Shown in pieces: positions 42,672-51,209 of a stretch of DNA of 64,000 bases (within the stretch, counting starts at the first letter, position 1; each line of letters begins with the position of its first letter). This stretch comes from Paenibacillus sp. FJAT-29882 (GTDB lineage: Bacteria > Bacillota > Bacilli > Bacillales > DSM-1321). Location: assembly GCF_001510645.1 (NCBI RefSeq), contig NZ_LMVB01000001.1, positions 1,746,573 through 1,810,572 of the forward strand, written 5' to 3'. The position numbers and the translations under genes were made by a program. The notes below the pieces were generated by a model. That model saw only the letters and a list, made by a program, of their open reading frames with translations, did no database searches and was not told the origin of the DNA.

Positions 42672-43259
42672 TCAAACGTCTATCATTTTAAAATAGCGAT
42701 AAATTTTTTCCAACTTCTTTATTTGATTTCCCTTTGGACTTTCCATATTACCAAATTCAAAGAACTTCACTTTTTTGATTCCTACAAAATTAAATAATGC
42801 TCTTTTCATCAATGTTTTGTGAGCATTGTTCAACCAGAAAAACGGATAATGGGTAGGTCCCTTCATAGTGGATACACATACAACTGACTTTCCTTTCAAA
42901 AGACCTTCTGGGAAAAGTCCTTTCTTATCCTTATACGCGAAATTAGATGCAAATAATTGATCTATGTACCCCATAAGCATTGCAGGTGGTCTTCCCCACC
43001 AAATTGGATAGACAAAAACAATCTTGTCAGCCCACATAATTTGATTCCGATATTTTTCAAGTTCGGAATCCGTATGCATATCACGTCTTCGTTTCTGTTC
43101 ATTAAACATTAGGAGTGGGTTAAAGTCCTCTTCATATAAATCTAAGACCTGTAACTCCTTTATGTTAGGATTTTCATTACTTCCTTTGATTACTTGTTGT
43201 AAAAATGCATAATTTAAACTTTCATGATTAGGATATGTGTAAATAACTAGCGTTTTCAT
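42672..43259 (-). CDS. NAD(P)H oxidoreductase, flavodoxin fold (quinone-reductase type)
   Basis: A 195-residue flavoprotein: MKTLVIYTYPNHESLNYAFL for the FMN phosphate loop, IVFVYPIWWGRPPAMLMGYIDQLF for the flavin and NAD(P)H region. This is the NQO/KefF/YwrO branch that makes two-electron quinone reductions. GAGGTG lies before ATG. It is divergent from a MarR regulator, with two palindromes between, so repression by that MarR is likely. Confidence 0.88.
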   Translation of the reverse strand: MKTLVIYTYPNHESLNYAFLQQVIKGSNENPNIKELQVLDLYEEDFNPLLMFNEQKRRRDMHTDSELEKYRNQIMWADKIVFVYPIWWGRPPAMLMGYIDQLFASNFAYKDKKGLFPEGLLKGKSVVCVSTMKGPTHYPFFWLNNAHKTLMKRALFNFVGIKKVKFFEFGNMESPKGNQIKKLEKIYRYFKMIDV

Positions 43260-43271
43260 AACACACCTCTT

Positions 43272-43357
43272 TTACTTATCATTTGATAAGTAAATCATAA
43301 CACTCTGTATTTTTTGTTGTCAAATGATAATTGTATTATGATAACAATTTTGTTATC
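43272..43357. promoter_or_regulatory. two MarR-type operator palindromes
   Basis: A perfect palindrome with halves TTACTTATCAT and TTGATAAGTAA (43272-43293), and GATAACAA/TTGTTATC (43340-43357) with two bases between. Both lie between the reductase and MarR starts. Confidence 0.65.
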
Positions 43358-43379
43358 TTATCTGTAAGAGGTGAGAGAA

Positions 43380-43808
43380 ATGGAGAAAAAAGCTCTTTTT
43401 ACTAAACTTGTGTCATTTACAACTTCCGTTCATCGTGTGACACAGGAATTAACACAAAACGCCAAGTCGGATTCAATCACACCCGTTCATTATAATATTC
43501 TTGAATATGTCACCGTCAGTCAGCCTGTGACACCAAGTGAGATTAGTGATTGTCAGCATATGTCTATGCCTAATACCAGTCGTGAACTCCGAAAGTTAAT
43601 TGAAAAAGGATTAATTGAAAAAATAAGTGATACCGAGGATCGACGTAAGCAATATATACGTCTTTCGGATGAAGGGGAAGACCTGATGAAAGAGGCCTTT
43701 GCAACTATAGAATCTAAGTTCCTAGCTAGAATACAAAATGCTTCTAAAGAAGATTTAGAGGAAATTGACCGTGCCTTAGATATTCTTCAGACAAAACTAT
43801 TTTTTTAA
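43380..43808 (+). CDS. MarR-family regulator
   Basis: A 142-residue MarR protein: VHYNILEYVTVSQPVTPSEISDCQHMSMPNTSRELRKLIEKGLIEKISDTEDRRKQYIRLSDEGE is the winged helix with the wing DTEDRRKQYIRLS. The ATG at 43380 has GAGGTGA upstream. Divergent from the flavodoxin-fold reductase. No redox cysteine of the OhrR/YodB kind is visible near the N-terminus. Confidence 0.85.
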   Translation: MEKKALFTKLVSFTTSVHRVTQELTQNAKSDSITPVHYNILEYVTVSQPVTPSEISDCQHMSMPNTSRELRKLIEKGLIEKISDTEDRRKQYIRLSDEGEDLMKEAFATIESKFLARIQNASKEDLEEIDRALDILQTKLFF

Positions 43809-43831
43809 TCCAGATAATGAACAGAATAAAG

Positions 43832-43887
43832 GCCCCATCAATTGAGTGTTGATTAATTATGACTAAGCCATTTTTAATTGATGGGGC
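43832..43887. repeat. inverted repeat downstream of the MarR gene
   Basis: GCCCCATCAATT (43832-43843) pairs exactly with AATTGATGGGGC (43876-43887) over a 32-nt loop; no T-run follows. Confidence 0.5.
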
Positions 43888-44364
43888 ATTACTTATGATA
43901 AGGTTCTCCCCCAATATGTCTAAATGAGGTCGATTTTTTTATCCGTTTTATTAAACTATTACTTGCTATAGTTAATCTCAATCCACTTTTTACTTCGAAC
44001 AATTCTTAGCTGTCATGTGGACTTCATACTCTGAGTTGCTTGTAAAACATGCTTGATTCTTTTACTAATTTTACTGATATGATGTTTACTCGTTTTGATG
44101 TTTGCATAAACATCGCCCCTACATATATATATATTAAATTACTATTAAAACAATCTTATGTATGGATCTCCTTTACAATAAAAAGTGATACAATTTATTA
44201 ATAAATACAACGTGCCACACATCATTTAGACCGTGCCAATGCGGTTGTTCAAGATGTCGAGGTAAGTAATAGGATTCGTTAAATAAAAAATTCCAGTGAT
44301 TTTGTTATATACTGGGCGTTGAACTACACCCTCTTAATTCATTATTCTTTCGATGAGCCGTCGT
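43888..44364. other. 480-bp stretch with a gene-end trace
   Basis: Plus-strand codons near 44220-44282 read HHLDRANAVVQDVEVSNRIR before a stop. No start, ribosome site or other structure is seen. Confidence 0.3.
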
Positions 44365-44910
44365 TTAAATAAACCTCGTCACTTTATAAATCATTTGTTC
44401 TGGATAACGTAGATTAATAACCGCGTCCTGCAATTCTTGTGCCGGGGCACGCGTTGAGAGTGACACAATTATATTGGTTGCGAAGGCAGCTATCGCTCCG
44501 AAAATACCAGCGTCTGGATAATACCTAGTATCGCAAAGCCACCATATTTCGCACTGAAAATATAAAGAAGTGTCACAGATAAACCGACAAGCATACCGGC
44601 AATTGTTTCTTTTGCGTTAGCACGCTTCCACCAGACGCCTAGTACGAGTGGGGGGAAGATAGTACCAAATGCCTACGTAACGATTTGTGTAATAACACCA
44701 GGTGGATTTAGTGCAATAAGTCCAGCTAGTAGTGTTGCGACGATAATCGAAATACGACCTACAAATAAACGTTTACGTTCAGAGGCTTGTAGATTGATGA
44801 TGCGGTAATAAATATCATGTGCGAACGAAGATGATATAGAAATCATTAAGCCCCCAGATGTGGATAACGCGGCCGCCATTGCACCAACAGCAACGAGACC
44901 AATAACAAAA
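44365..44910 (-). pseudogene. truncated sodium:solute symporter gene
   Basis: A fragment of an SSS-family symporter (acetate/proline type). FVIGLVAVGAMAAALSTSGG, ISSSFAHDIYYRII, ERKRLFVGRISIIVATLLAGLIALNPP are typical. An in-frame TAG (44673-44675) interrupts before AFGTIFPPLVLGVWWKRANAKET; a one-base frameshift near 44520 then moves to DAGIFGAIAAFATNIIVSLSTRAPAQ. Its N-terminal half is missing and the break coincides with the cassette-element arm at 44914. Confidence 0.8.
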
Positions 44911-44913
44911 CAC

Positions 44914-44960
44914 TCTTCAACTAACCTGCTCCATTAGTTGAAGTAGAATGTTTCACAATC
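44914..44960 (-). repeat. single-core cassette element at a broken gene
   Basis: Arms CTTCAACTAAC and ATTAGTTGAAG around CTGCTCC, then TAGAATGTTTCACAATC. It directly abuts the truncated symporter. Confidence 0.65.
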
Positions 44961-44961
44961 A

Positions 44962-45453
44962 TTAGCTATCCAAATTGAGAAGATTCTTTTTCATCATTGT
45001 AAAAACTACTGGATGACCATAAAATTCGCCCTTATTTTCTTTTACTACTTCGAACCCTTCTCTTTCATAATAAGATATATTGGGATTCCCTTTATACACC
45101 GTTAACGATAAAGTAGTTGGATCTTTGAAGTTTGCAAGTCCAATTAGCAATAGTTGTTTTCCAATCCCTTTTCCTTGGTGGTTAGGATGAACATATAAGG
45201 ACTCTAAGAATACGTTTTTATCAGATAAATCCCCCGAGAAAAAAGCATATCCCATAATCTCTTCATTATTTTCAGCAACCAAATTTAAAGAGGATTTAAA
45301 CCGATTATTCATCTCTTCATTAGAATAAGCATCCTTTAAAACTTTTTCTTGTATATCCGCTGGGATAAACCTACTATATGTATCTCTCCATGCAGCATCA
45401 GCGATAGCCCTGACGCTTTCTACATCTGTTAAGCTCATCTCTCTTATTATCAT
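44962..45453 (-). CDS. GNAT acetyltransferase
   Basis: A 163-residue GNAT: IREMSLTDVESVRAIADAAWRDTY, VFLESLYVHPNHQGKGIGKQLL with the acetyl-CoA loop, LTVYKGNPNISYYEREGFEVV. CAGGTGA stands before ATG. The stop lies 2 nt after the element. Acceptor unknown. Confidence 0.85.
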   Translation of the reverse strand: MIIREMSLTDVESVRAIADAAWRDTYSRFIPADIQEKVLKDAYSNEEMNNRFKSSLNLVAENNEEIMGYAFFSGDLSDKNVFLESLYVHPNHQGKGIGKQLLLIGLANFKDPTTLSLTVYKGNPNISYYEREGFEVVKENKGEFYGHPVVFTMMKKNLLNLDS

Positions 45454-45509
45454 TAACTCATCACCTGAATTTATTTGTACACAGCTAAATTATGTAATTC
45501 TCCGCTCTT

Positions 45510-45899
45510 TTGTTTAGTGTCTGTTTCGGCATACTTATCATGATTGAAAATTATTATGAAGTTAGTGCTTTTGATAATTTTGTAGGTGGATTTACTATGG
45601 GAAGCCTTTTTAGTTTTCCATTCTATCTAACGGTAGGCATCTTGTTTTCTTATTTGAACATGTGGATGACGAACAAAGTGAAAGCACAAAAACCATATGT
45701 CTTTGGTCTATTGATGTATTCATTTCTTGGTTTAATTACAGGAGTTGGCTTACTTTCTCGAGGGACATTTCTCATTCTCGACATTCTCTATTTTTTAGGA
45801 ATAGGTGTACTTGCTTCTAATATATTTTATCATGTTTTATTTTTAATAAATGTATTAGCAAAACGTAAAAATGATGTGATTTATAAACAGATAAATTAA
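45510..45899 (+). CDS. small membrane protein, possibly N-terminally truncated
   Basis: An open frame of 129 codons with four helices (LITGVGLLSRGTFLILDILY, IFYHVLFLINVLA and two earlier). The start TTG at 45510 has no ribosome site; ATG 45540 (MIENYYEVSAFDNFVGG) also lacks one. The reading frame is closed upstream by TAA at 45496. The N-terminal end of the original gene may be missing. It has a strong terminator. Confidence 0.45.
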   Translation: MFSVCFGILIMIENYYEVSAFDNFVGGFTMGSLFSFPFYLTVGILFSYLNMWMTNKVKAQKPYVFGLLMYSFLGLITGVGLLSRGTFLILDILYFLGIGVLASNIFYHVLFLINVLAKRKNDVIYKQIN

Positions 45900-45908
45900 A
45901 TAGCAAAT

Positions 45909-45939
45909 AAGAAACGAGACCGTATAGGTCTCGTTTCTT
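45909..45939 (+). terminator. strong terminator
   Basis: AAGAAACGAGACC pairs exactly with GGTCTCGTTTCTT over a 5-nt loop. Confidence 0.7.
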
Positions 45940-45987
45940 ATTGATTTAAAGCATCCAATTATTGAAGACATCCACATTCTTTATTAA

Positions 45988-46080
45988 AGTATTCAACACT
46001 ATTAGCTAAATTAAGATATAAGGCTTCACTCCTTATTGAAGTAAAGCACCCGTTAATTTAAGTAGATTTATTCACAAAGT
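45988..46080 (-). repeat. attC-like cassette element with TTCACAAAG tail
   Basis: TTCAACACTATTAGCTAAATTAAG, hairpin AGGCTTCACTCC/GAAGTAAAGC, right half GAAGTAAAGCACCCGTTAATTTAAG and tail TTTATTCACAAAG. This is the last clear standard element of the continuous array. Confidence 0.65.
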
Positions 46081-46083
46081 CTT

Positions 46084-46545
46084 TTATATTTTGGCTTTAT
46101 TTAACCAATTTTTCATAACTCGTTCTACGTTCGCTTCTTTTAGCATCCTTATGAAAGATTTTTTTAATTGTTCTATGTCAATATCGAAAAAAAGAATCTT
46201 TTCATTTGAATTTTTACCATAATAACAATATCCTTCGTATTCAATATTATTGATATGTACAATAGGATGTTCGTGTTGCATCGTGCAAAGAATCATCTCA
46301 GCATTTAGATTCGCATAAATGGCTTCAATTTGATGTAAAAAATCTTTGTGTACAGGAATGATAGGAGCGTGTATATATTCTCGTTGCTCATCTCCCAAGT
46401 AATGTTCTTCAACAATTATTTCATAATAATCGGATTCTCTAATCGTTTCTTTTTCACGTTCTTTAAGGAAAATATCAACAAATTTATTTGATAGTTTATG
46501 CAAATGGCGATGTGGAGGAAGTTTATCTCCAAATAATAGTTTCAT
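46084..46545 (-). CDS. hypothetical protein
   Basis: A 153-residue soluble protein: basic HRHLHKLSNKFVDIFLKERE, then IVEEHYLGDEQREYIHAPIIPVHKDF, MQHEHPIVHINNIEYEGYCYYGKNSNEKI. The ribosome site before ATG is poor and the start lies just after the alkene-reductase pseudogene stop. No family recognised. Confidence 0.5.
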   Translation of the reverse strand: MKLLFGDKLPPHRHLHKLSNKFVDIFLKEREKETIRESDYYEIIVEEHYLGDEQREYIHAPIIPVHKDFLHQIEAIYANLNAEMILCTMQHEHPIVHINNIEYEGYCYYGKNSNEKILFFDIDIEQLKKSFIRMLKEANVERVMKNWLNKAKI

Positions 46546-46575
46546 ATTTTTTTATTAGGCCACTTTTGTTATCAC

Positions 46576-47637
46576 TTACTTATCTAAAAAAGGATAATCA
46601 ATATACCCTTTTTCATCGCCACCATAAAATGTGGTACGGTCAGGTTCGTTAAGTGGAGCATCTTTTTTCAAACACTCTACAATATCCGGGTTAGCAAGAG
46701 CCCATGCTCCGATTGGTGCCATGTCAGCGATATTGTTATCAATATCATTACTGATATCCTCTATTTGACGTCCTGCACGATTAACTAAGAATGGATTTGA
46801 CCAAACAGAACGAATTTTACGTAAAATACTCTCATCTCCTAAATGCATGATGTGAAGGTATGCTAAACCTAATTTATCTAACTCGGAAACAAGGTATTCA
46901 TAGACTTGATCTATATGAACCCCTTCTTTAACTCCGCCAAGTGGCGCACCTGGTGATATACGGAAACCAACTTTATCTGCACCAATTTCATCTACAACGG
47001 CTTTTGTCACTTCAATCGCAAAACGTGCCCGATTTTCAACGGATCCGCCATATTCATCTGTACGAACATTAGAATTTTCTCCAAGAAATTGGTGAATTAA
47101 ATAGCCATTTGCACCGTGAACTTCAACGCCATCAGCTCCAGCTTCAATAGCCGCAGCCGCAGCTTTTCTAAATTCGTCAACAACATCTTTTATTTCTTCT
47201 CTACGTAATTCTCTTGGTACTGGAACATCCTTCATTCCATCGGCCGTAAAAATCTGCTCTCCTGGAGCCACGGCTGAAGGTGCTACTGCTTGACGATGAT
47301 GTGGCGTGTTATCTGGATGAGAAATCCTTCCTACATGCATTAATTGTATAAAAAGATGGCCGCCTTCATGATGGACCCGATCGGAAACTTTTTTCCATCC
47401 TTGAATATGGGAATTGGTATAAATTCCTGGTGTATTTAAGTAGCCCTGACCATCTTCAGAGGGTTACGTACCCTCACTAATAAGTAGACCTAGCGAAGCA
47501 CGTTGCCCATAATATTCAGGACTTAAATCTAAGGGTGTTCCGTCAGCTAATGCTCTGCTTCTGGTCATCGGTGCCATAGCCAAACGATGAGGTAATTTCA
47601 TGTTTCCAACTGTGATTTCTTCCCATAATTTTTTCAT
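46576..47637 (-). pseudogene. old-yellow-enzyme alkene reductase with one nonsense codon
   Basis: A 353-codon frame from ATG 47637 (GGAG upstream) to 46576. It reads MKKLWEEITVGNMKLPHRLAMAPM, SRALADGTPLDLSPEYYGQRAS, then SEGT-stop-PSEDGQGYLNTPG. NemA-type family members have glutamine there (CAA to TAA, 47464-47466, codon 58). The rest is intact: QLMHVGRISHPDN, the active-site region IEAGADGVEVHGANGYLIHQFL, and GYIDYPFLD. A remaining open frame starts at 47340. Confidence 0.85.
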
Positions 47638-47783
47638 CAAATATTATCTCCTTATTTATATATAATCTGCGTAAATGCCACTACTTTTAATGAACATGGC
47701 CATACTTTGGTCAATTGAAAAGTCGTCTCAAGCCTATTTCGTTGGAAAGTGCCATCTCCACGATTGTTTTATTTATTCAGTAA

Positions 47784-48365
47784 TTACTTTGAATAATTAT
47801 CAATTTTCTTTATAATTTTTGCTGGTACTCCTGCAACGATAGTATTTTCTGGAACATCCTTGGTGACAACTGCTCCTGCTGCAACAACAGATTTGTCGCC
47901 AATTGTTACACCAGGTAATATGGTTGCGCTTGACCCAATCCAAACATTTTCGCCAATGACTACTGGAGAGGGATATGTTGTGTTTCTTGTTTCTACGGAT
48001 AAACCATGATTAAGTGTAGCAATCGTGACATTCATACCTATCATCGAACCGTCTCCTATACGAATTCCACCTCTATCTTGGAAGGAACAGCCTGTGTTGA
48101 AAAACACATTTTTTCCAATCGTAATATTTTTACCAAAGTCTGTATAAAACGGTGGAAAACACATAAAAGATGAATCGACTTTATTGCCTGTTAGTTCACT
48201 AAAAATCTCCACTATTTCTTCTTTTGAATGATAGGAGGTATTCAATGCCATTGTGATTTTTTGCGCTTCAAAGCTACATTGAGTTAATAGTCCATGCAAT
48301 TCTTTATCTTCACCCGAAACGGGGTTGCCTCTTTTACAAAAATCTATAAAATCTTTCATGTCCAT
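47784..48365 (-). CDS. sugar O-acetyltransferase, left-handed beta-helix
   Basis: A 193-residue acetyltransferase of the maltose/galactoside O-acetyltransferase type. N-terminal helices, then hexapeptide repeats: [57 protein letters not shown], then [51 protein letters not shown]. The catalytic histidine is in TLNHG. GAGGTGA upstream. It follows the cyclophilin-like gene by nine bases in one operon. Confidence 0.9.
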   Translation of the reverse strand: MDMKDFIDFCKRGNPVSGEDKELHGLLTQCSFEAQKITMALNTSYHSKEEIVEIFSELTGNKVDSSFMCFPPFYTDFGKNITIGKNVFFNTGCSFQDRGGIRIGDGSMIGMNVTIATLNHGLSVETRNTTYPSPVVIGENVWIGSSATILPGVTIGDKSVVAAGAVVTKDVPENTIVAGVPAKIIKKIDNYSK

Positions 48366-48374
48366 TTTTATTAA

Positions 48375-48734
48375 TCACCTCTCTTCAATACCAATTGTTA
48401 CTTCGATATTTCCTGGATAGTTTTCTAATAATTCGACGCCCTCTGTAATTTCACCGATTTTTACAAGACCACTGATATACTCATGACTATCTTTATAATA
48501 GATAACTAATGCTTGCCCTGGTGTCCAATAAGAAATATCTCCTTTATCATGGTTAGACACAGTTTGATCTACATGTAATCCATGAACTTTTGCAAATTTT
48601 TCACGTTTATACAGATCTCGCATATCCAACTTCAAAGGTAGGCGTTTTACAAAATCTATAGCAGTGACGTTAATCTCCATGGTTGCCTTAAGTTCCTCAT
48701 GTCCAAAGGAAAGTATCATTTTTTGTTCTTCCAT
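48375..48734 (-). CDS. cyclophilin-like-fold protein
   Basis: A 119-residue protein: FVKRLPLKLDMRDLYKREKFAKV, DISYWTPGQALVIYY, ISGLVKIGEITEGVELLEN is the Cyclophil_like2 (PF18050) pattern found beside SDR and reductase genes. GGAGG lies 8 nt before ATG 48734. In-frame codons upstream (to about 48830) read CSIEEKVKTASESEMTASIQ, like the mature part of a lipoprotein; the signal is lost, so the ancestor may have been exported. Confidence 0.7.
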   Translation of the reverse strand: MEEQKMILSFGHEELKATMEINVTAIDFVKRLPLKLDMRDLYKREKFAKVHGLHVDQTVSNHDKGDISYWTPGQALVIYYKDSHEYISGLVKIGEITEGVELLENYPGNIEVTIGIEER

Positions 48735-48889
48735 CACATTTACCTCCTTTGTGGACTGTTGCGTCGATGATTGTATGGATGCAGTCATTTCACTTTCCGA
48801 AGCAGTCTTTACTTTTTCCTCTATGCTACATCCAATGGGTGGCGGATAAAGGAAAAAGTATGAATAAACGCTAATTCGCTTCGATATGT

Positions 48890-49624
48890 TCAGATTCCCT
48901 GAGCAGTTGGACGAACGATCATATCGCTAATTGACATACGGTCAGGTGTATCAATCGCAAACACTACAGCAGTCGCAATATCTTCTGAGGTTAGTCCCCA
49001 CTCTTTTTGTGCTTCATGAAGTTCATCTGCAACTTTTTTATTGCTAATCGTTTTATATAACTCAGTCTGTACCGCCCCTGGAGATATAATGGTCGATTTG
49101 ATATTATTTTCCCGTTGTTCTTGTCTTAGTCCTTCCATAATTGCTCGTACTGCAAACTTTGTTCCACAGTAAACAGCCGAATCAGGGTATACCACATGTC
49201 CCGCAACGGAATCTGTTGAGATAATATGTCCTGATTTTTGTTTTTCCATGATCGGTAGCACAGCAGCGATTCCATTTAAAACTCCCATGATGTTGATATC
49301 GAGCATTTCCTTCCATTCATCACGGCGCCCCTCTACAAGTGGTGCAGTTGGCATGATACCTGCATTGTTATAAAGCACATCAATTTTTCCATATGTGTCT
49401 AATGCAAGCTTTGCAACCTGACTAACATCTTCATGGTTTGTCACATCCGCTTGTTGAATGAGAATATTTGCTTTAGGAAACTCTTCCTTGATAGCTTCAA
49501 GACGATCTAATCGGCGTGCAGCTAATATCAACTTTGCATCACGTTTTGCAAGTAACTTTGCAGTTGCTTCACCAATTCCACTGGATGCCCCCATAATAAT
49601 AATTACCTTATCTTTAATAGCCAT
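48890..49624 (-). CDS. short-chain dehydrogenase/reductase
   Basis: A 244-residue SDR: VIIIMGASSGIGEATAKLLAKRD (cofactor glycine motif), VLYNNAGIMPTAPL, ISTDSVAGHVVYPDSAVYCGTKFAVRA with the catalytic serine, tyrosine and lysine (Tyr-x3-Lys), and PGAVQTELY. Likely NADP(H)-dependent because of ARR after beta-2. GGGAGG upstream. First gene of the operon SDR, cyclophilin-like, acetyltransferase, alkene reductase. Confidence 0.9.
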   Translation of the reverse strand: MAIKDKVIIIMGASSGIGEATAKLLAKRDAKLILAARRLDRLEAIKEEFPKANILIQQADVTNHEDVSQVAKLALDTYGKIDVLYNNAGIMPTAPLVEGRRDEWKEMLDINIMGVLNGIAAVLPIMEKQKSGHIISTDSVAGHVVYPDSAVYCGTKFAVRAIMEGLRQEQRENNIKSTIISPGAVQTELYKTISNKKVADELHEAQKEWGLTSEDIATAVVFAIDTPDRMSISDMIVRPTAQGI

Positions 49625-49752
49625 CTATAAATCCTCCCTTTAAAAGTATTACCTTTGCAATTACATAATAAATTGATATGATTCGAATATCCAATACCTA
49701 TATCAAATACACTCGTATGCCTTTTGAGTATACGTGTAATAAGGAGATTGTT

Positions 49753-50652
49753 ATGGAAATCCGAGTGTTACGCTATTTCATTGCTGTAGCAAATGAAGAG
49801 AATATTTCGGCTGCCGCAAAACAGCTACATTTGTCGCAACCTACATTATCAAGACAATTAAAAGACCTTGAAATGGAATTAGGAACAGCTTTATTTGAAA
49901 GAGGAAATCGAAAAATTACTTTAACAGACAAAGGGAGATTCTTATTAAAAAAAGCGAAAGAAATCGTTGAGTTAGTTGATAAAACCGAAGCAAATTTTAA
50001 AGAATCAAAAGAAATGATTAGCGGTGAAATTTACATTGGTGGTGGTGAAACAGAAGCGATGCATTTTATTGCCAGAACATCAAAAGAATTACTTGAACAT
50101 TATCCAAATATTCGATTTCATTTATACAGTGGGAATGCTGACGACATTGCAAGTAGATTAGATAGTGGATTATTGGATTTTGGCGTTGTCATAGAACCCA
50201 CAGATAAACAAAAATACGATTACATAAAATTACCGGCTACTGATGTTTGGGGGGTTTTAATGCGAAAAGATAGTCCTTTAGCGTCCAAGCAGTTCATTCA
50301 ACCAATAGATTTAATGGATAAACCACTGCTGATTTCACGTCAAACTGCTGTCAGTAACGAATTCACAGGATGGTTTGGAAAGAATATTGAGGATTTCAAT
50401 ATTGTCGCGACCTATAATTTGCTTTTCAATGCTGCACGAATGGTCGAAGAAAATATTGGATATGCGTTATGCTTAGATAAACTTATTAATACATCAGGAG
50501 ATAGCAAACTTTGCTTTAAACCATTAAATCCTAAATTAGAAGCTAATTTAAATATTGTCTGGAAAAAACATCAAGTATTTTCTATTGCAGCAAATAAATT
50601 TTTAGAGCAGCTTCGAAATAATATTAAAATACACAATTTAAAAAATACTTAA
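49753..50652 (+). CDS. LysR-family regulator
   Basis: A 299-residue LysR protein: MEIRVLRYFIAVANEENISAAAKQLHLSQPTLSRQLKDLE for the helix-turn-helix and FERGNRKITLTDKG for the wing, then an effector domain (IYIGGGETEAMHFIAR). AAGGAG lies before ATG 49753; a 25-codon extension upstream is unsupported. Divergent from the SDR operon, which it probably controls. Confidence 0.88.
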   Translation: MEIRVLRYFIAVANEENISAAAKQLHLSQPTLSRQLKDLEMELGTALFERGNRKITLTDKGRFLLKKAKEIVELVDKTEANFKESKEMISGEIYIGGGETEAMHFIARTSKELLEHYPNIRFHLYSGNADDIASRLDSGLLDFGVVIEPTDKQKYDYIKLPATDVWGVLMRKDSPLASKQFIQPIDLMDKPLLISRQTAVSNEFTGWFGKNIEDFNIVATYNLLFNAARMVEENIGYALCLDKLINTSGDSKLCFKPLNPKLEANLNIVWKKHQVFSIAANKFLEQLRNNIKIHNLKNT

Positions 50653-50776
50653 TTTTGATACGAGGTATATAAACAATAAAGCTGACAACTCCATATCAAC
50701 ATAAATATCTATATTAAACTTTTTCAAAGAGTAACAAAAACTAATGTTTTTGATACCGCTGCTTTTAGGTTAAATG

Positions 50777-51134
50777 TTATTTTCCGGCCTCGGCTAATCG
50801 CTTTGTCACCTCAACATCTTCACGACTCGGTGTGGGTCGCCTGATGGCTGACTATGATGGATTCGGCATTATTTAGAATATCGCTGTTCATAACATCCCT
50901 TGGATAGACAATACTTGTACTCAAACTTCCCATTGATGCTCTCTGAAGCCCTATAACCTGATATTTGGTGTTGAGCATCATCACAAGAAATACTTCTCGA
51001 TCTTCATCTGCAATAAATGAAACCGCTAATTCTTGCGCATCTCCTGGTGATGCAATCCGATAAGATGAAAACTCTGATGTTCCCCTGATTTCCTGTTTAA
51101 TTCGTACCAATTCAAAAATTGGAGTTAATTTCAT
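50777..51134 (-). pseudogene. RadC/JAB-domain gene with JAMM motif lost
   Basis: From ATG 51134 (AAGGAG) the frame reads MKLTPIFELVRIKQEIRG, AVSFIADEDREVFLVMMLNTK, GSLSTSIVYPRDVMNSDILNNAESIIVSH and then breaks. The expected HNHP part of the zinc-metalloprotease motif is absent; PSGD and PTPSREDVEVTKRLAEAGK follow in other frames to 50777. A deletion of about ten bases near 50845-50855 plus a one-base loss explains it. RadC-like genes of this kind usually travel on mobile elements. Confidence 0.75.
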
Positions 51135-51209
51135 TTAAAACGCTCCTTTTTCGCATGATTTTGTACGTTACTTTTTCCAATGATTTTCTGGCTGATCGTT
51201 TGGGCTTGT

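Noticed and set aside
111..46080. A CRISPR array, because of many spaced repeats
   Set aside because: The repeats are 80-290 bp, unevenly spaced by whole genes, and vary internally. There are no short uniform spacers and no cas genes.
111..46080. A simple dispersed MITE or REP-type terminator repeat as full explanation
   Set aside because: Not excluded, but the fixed position at stop codons, common orientation, one-gene spacing and double-dyad layout fit a cassette site better. Kept as the main alternative.
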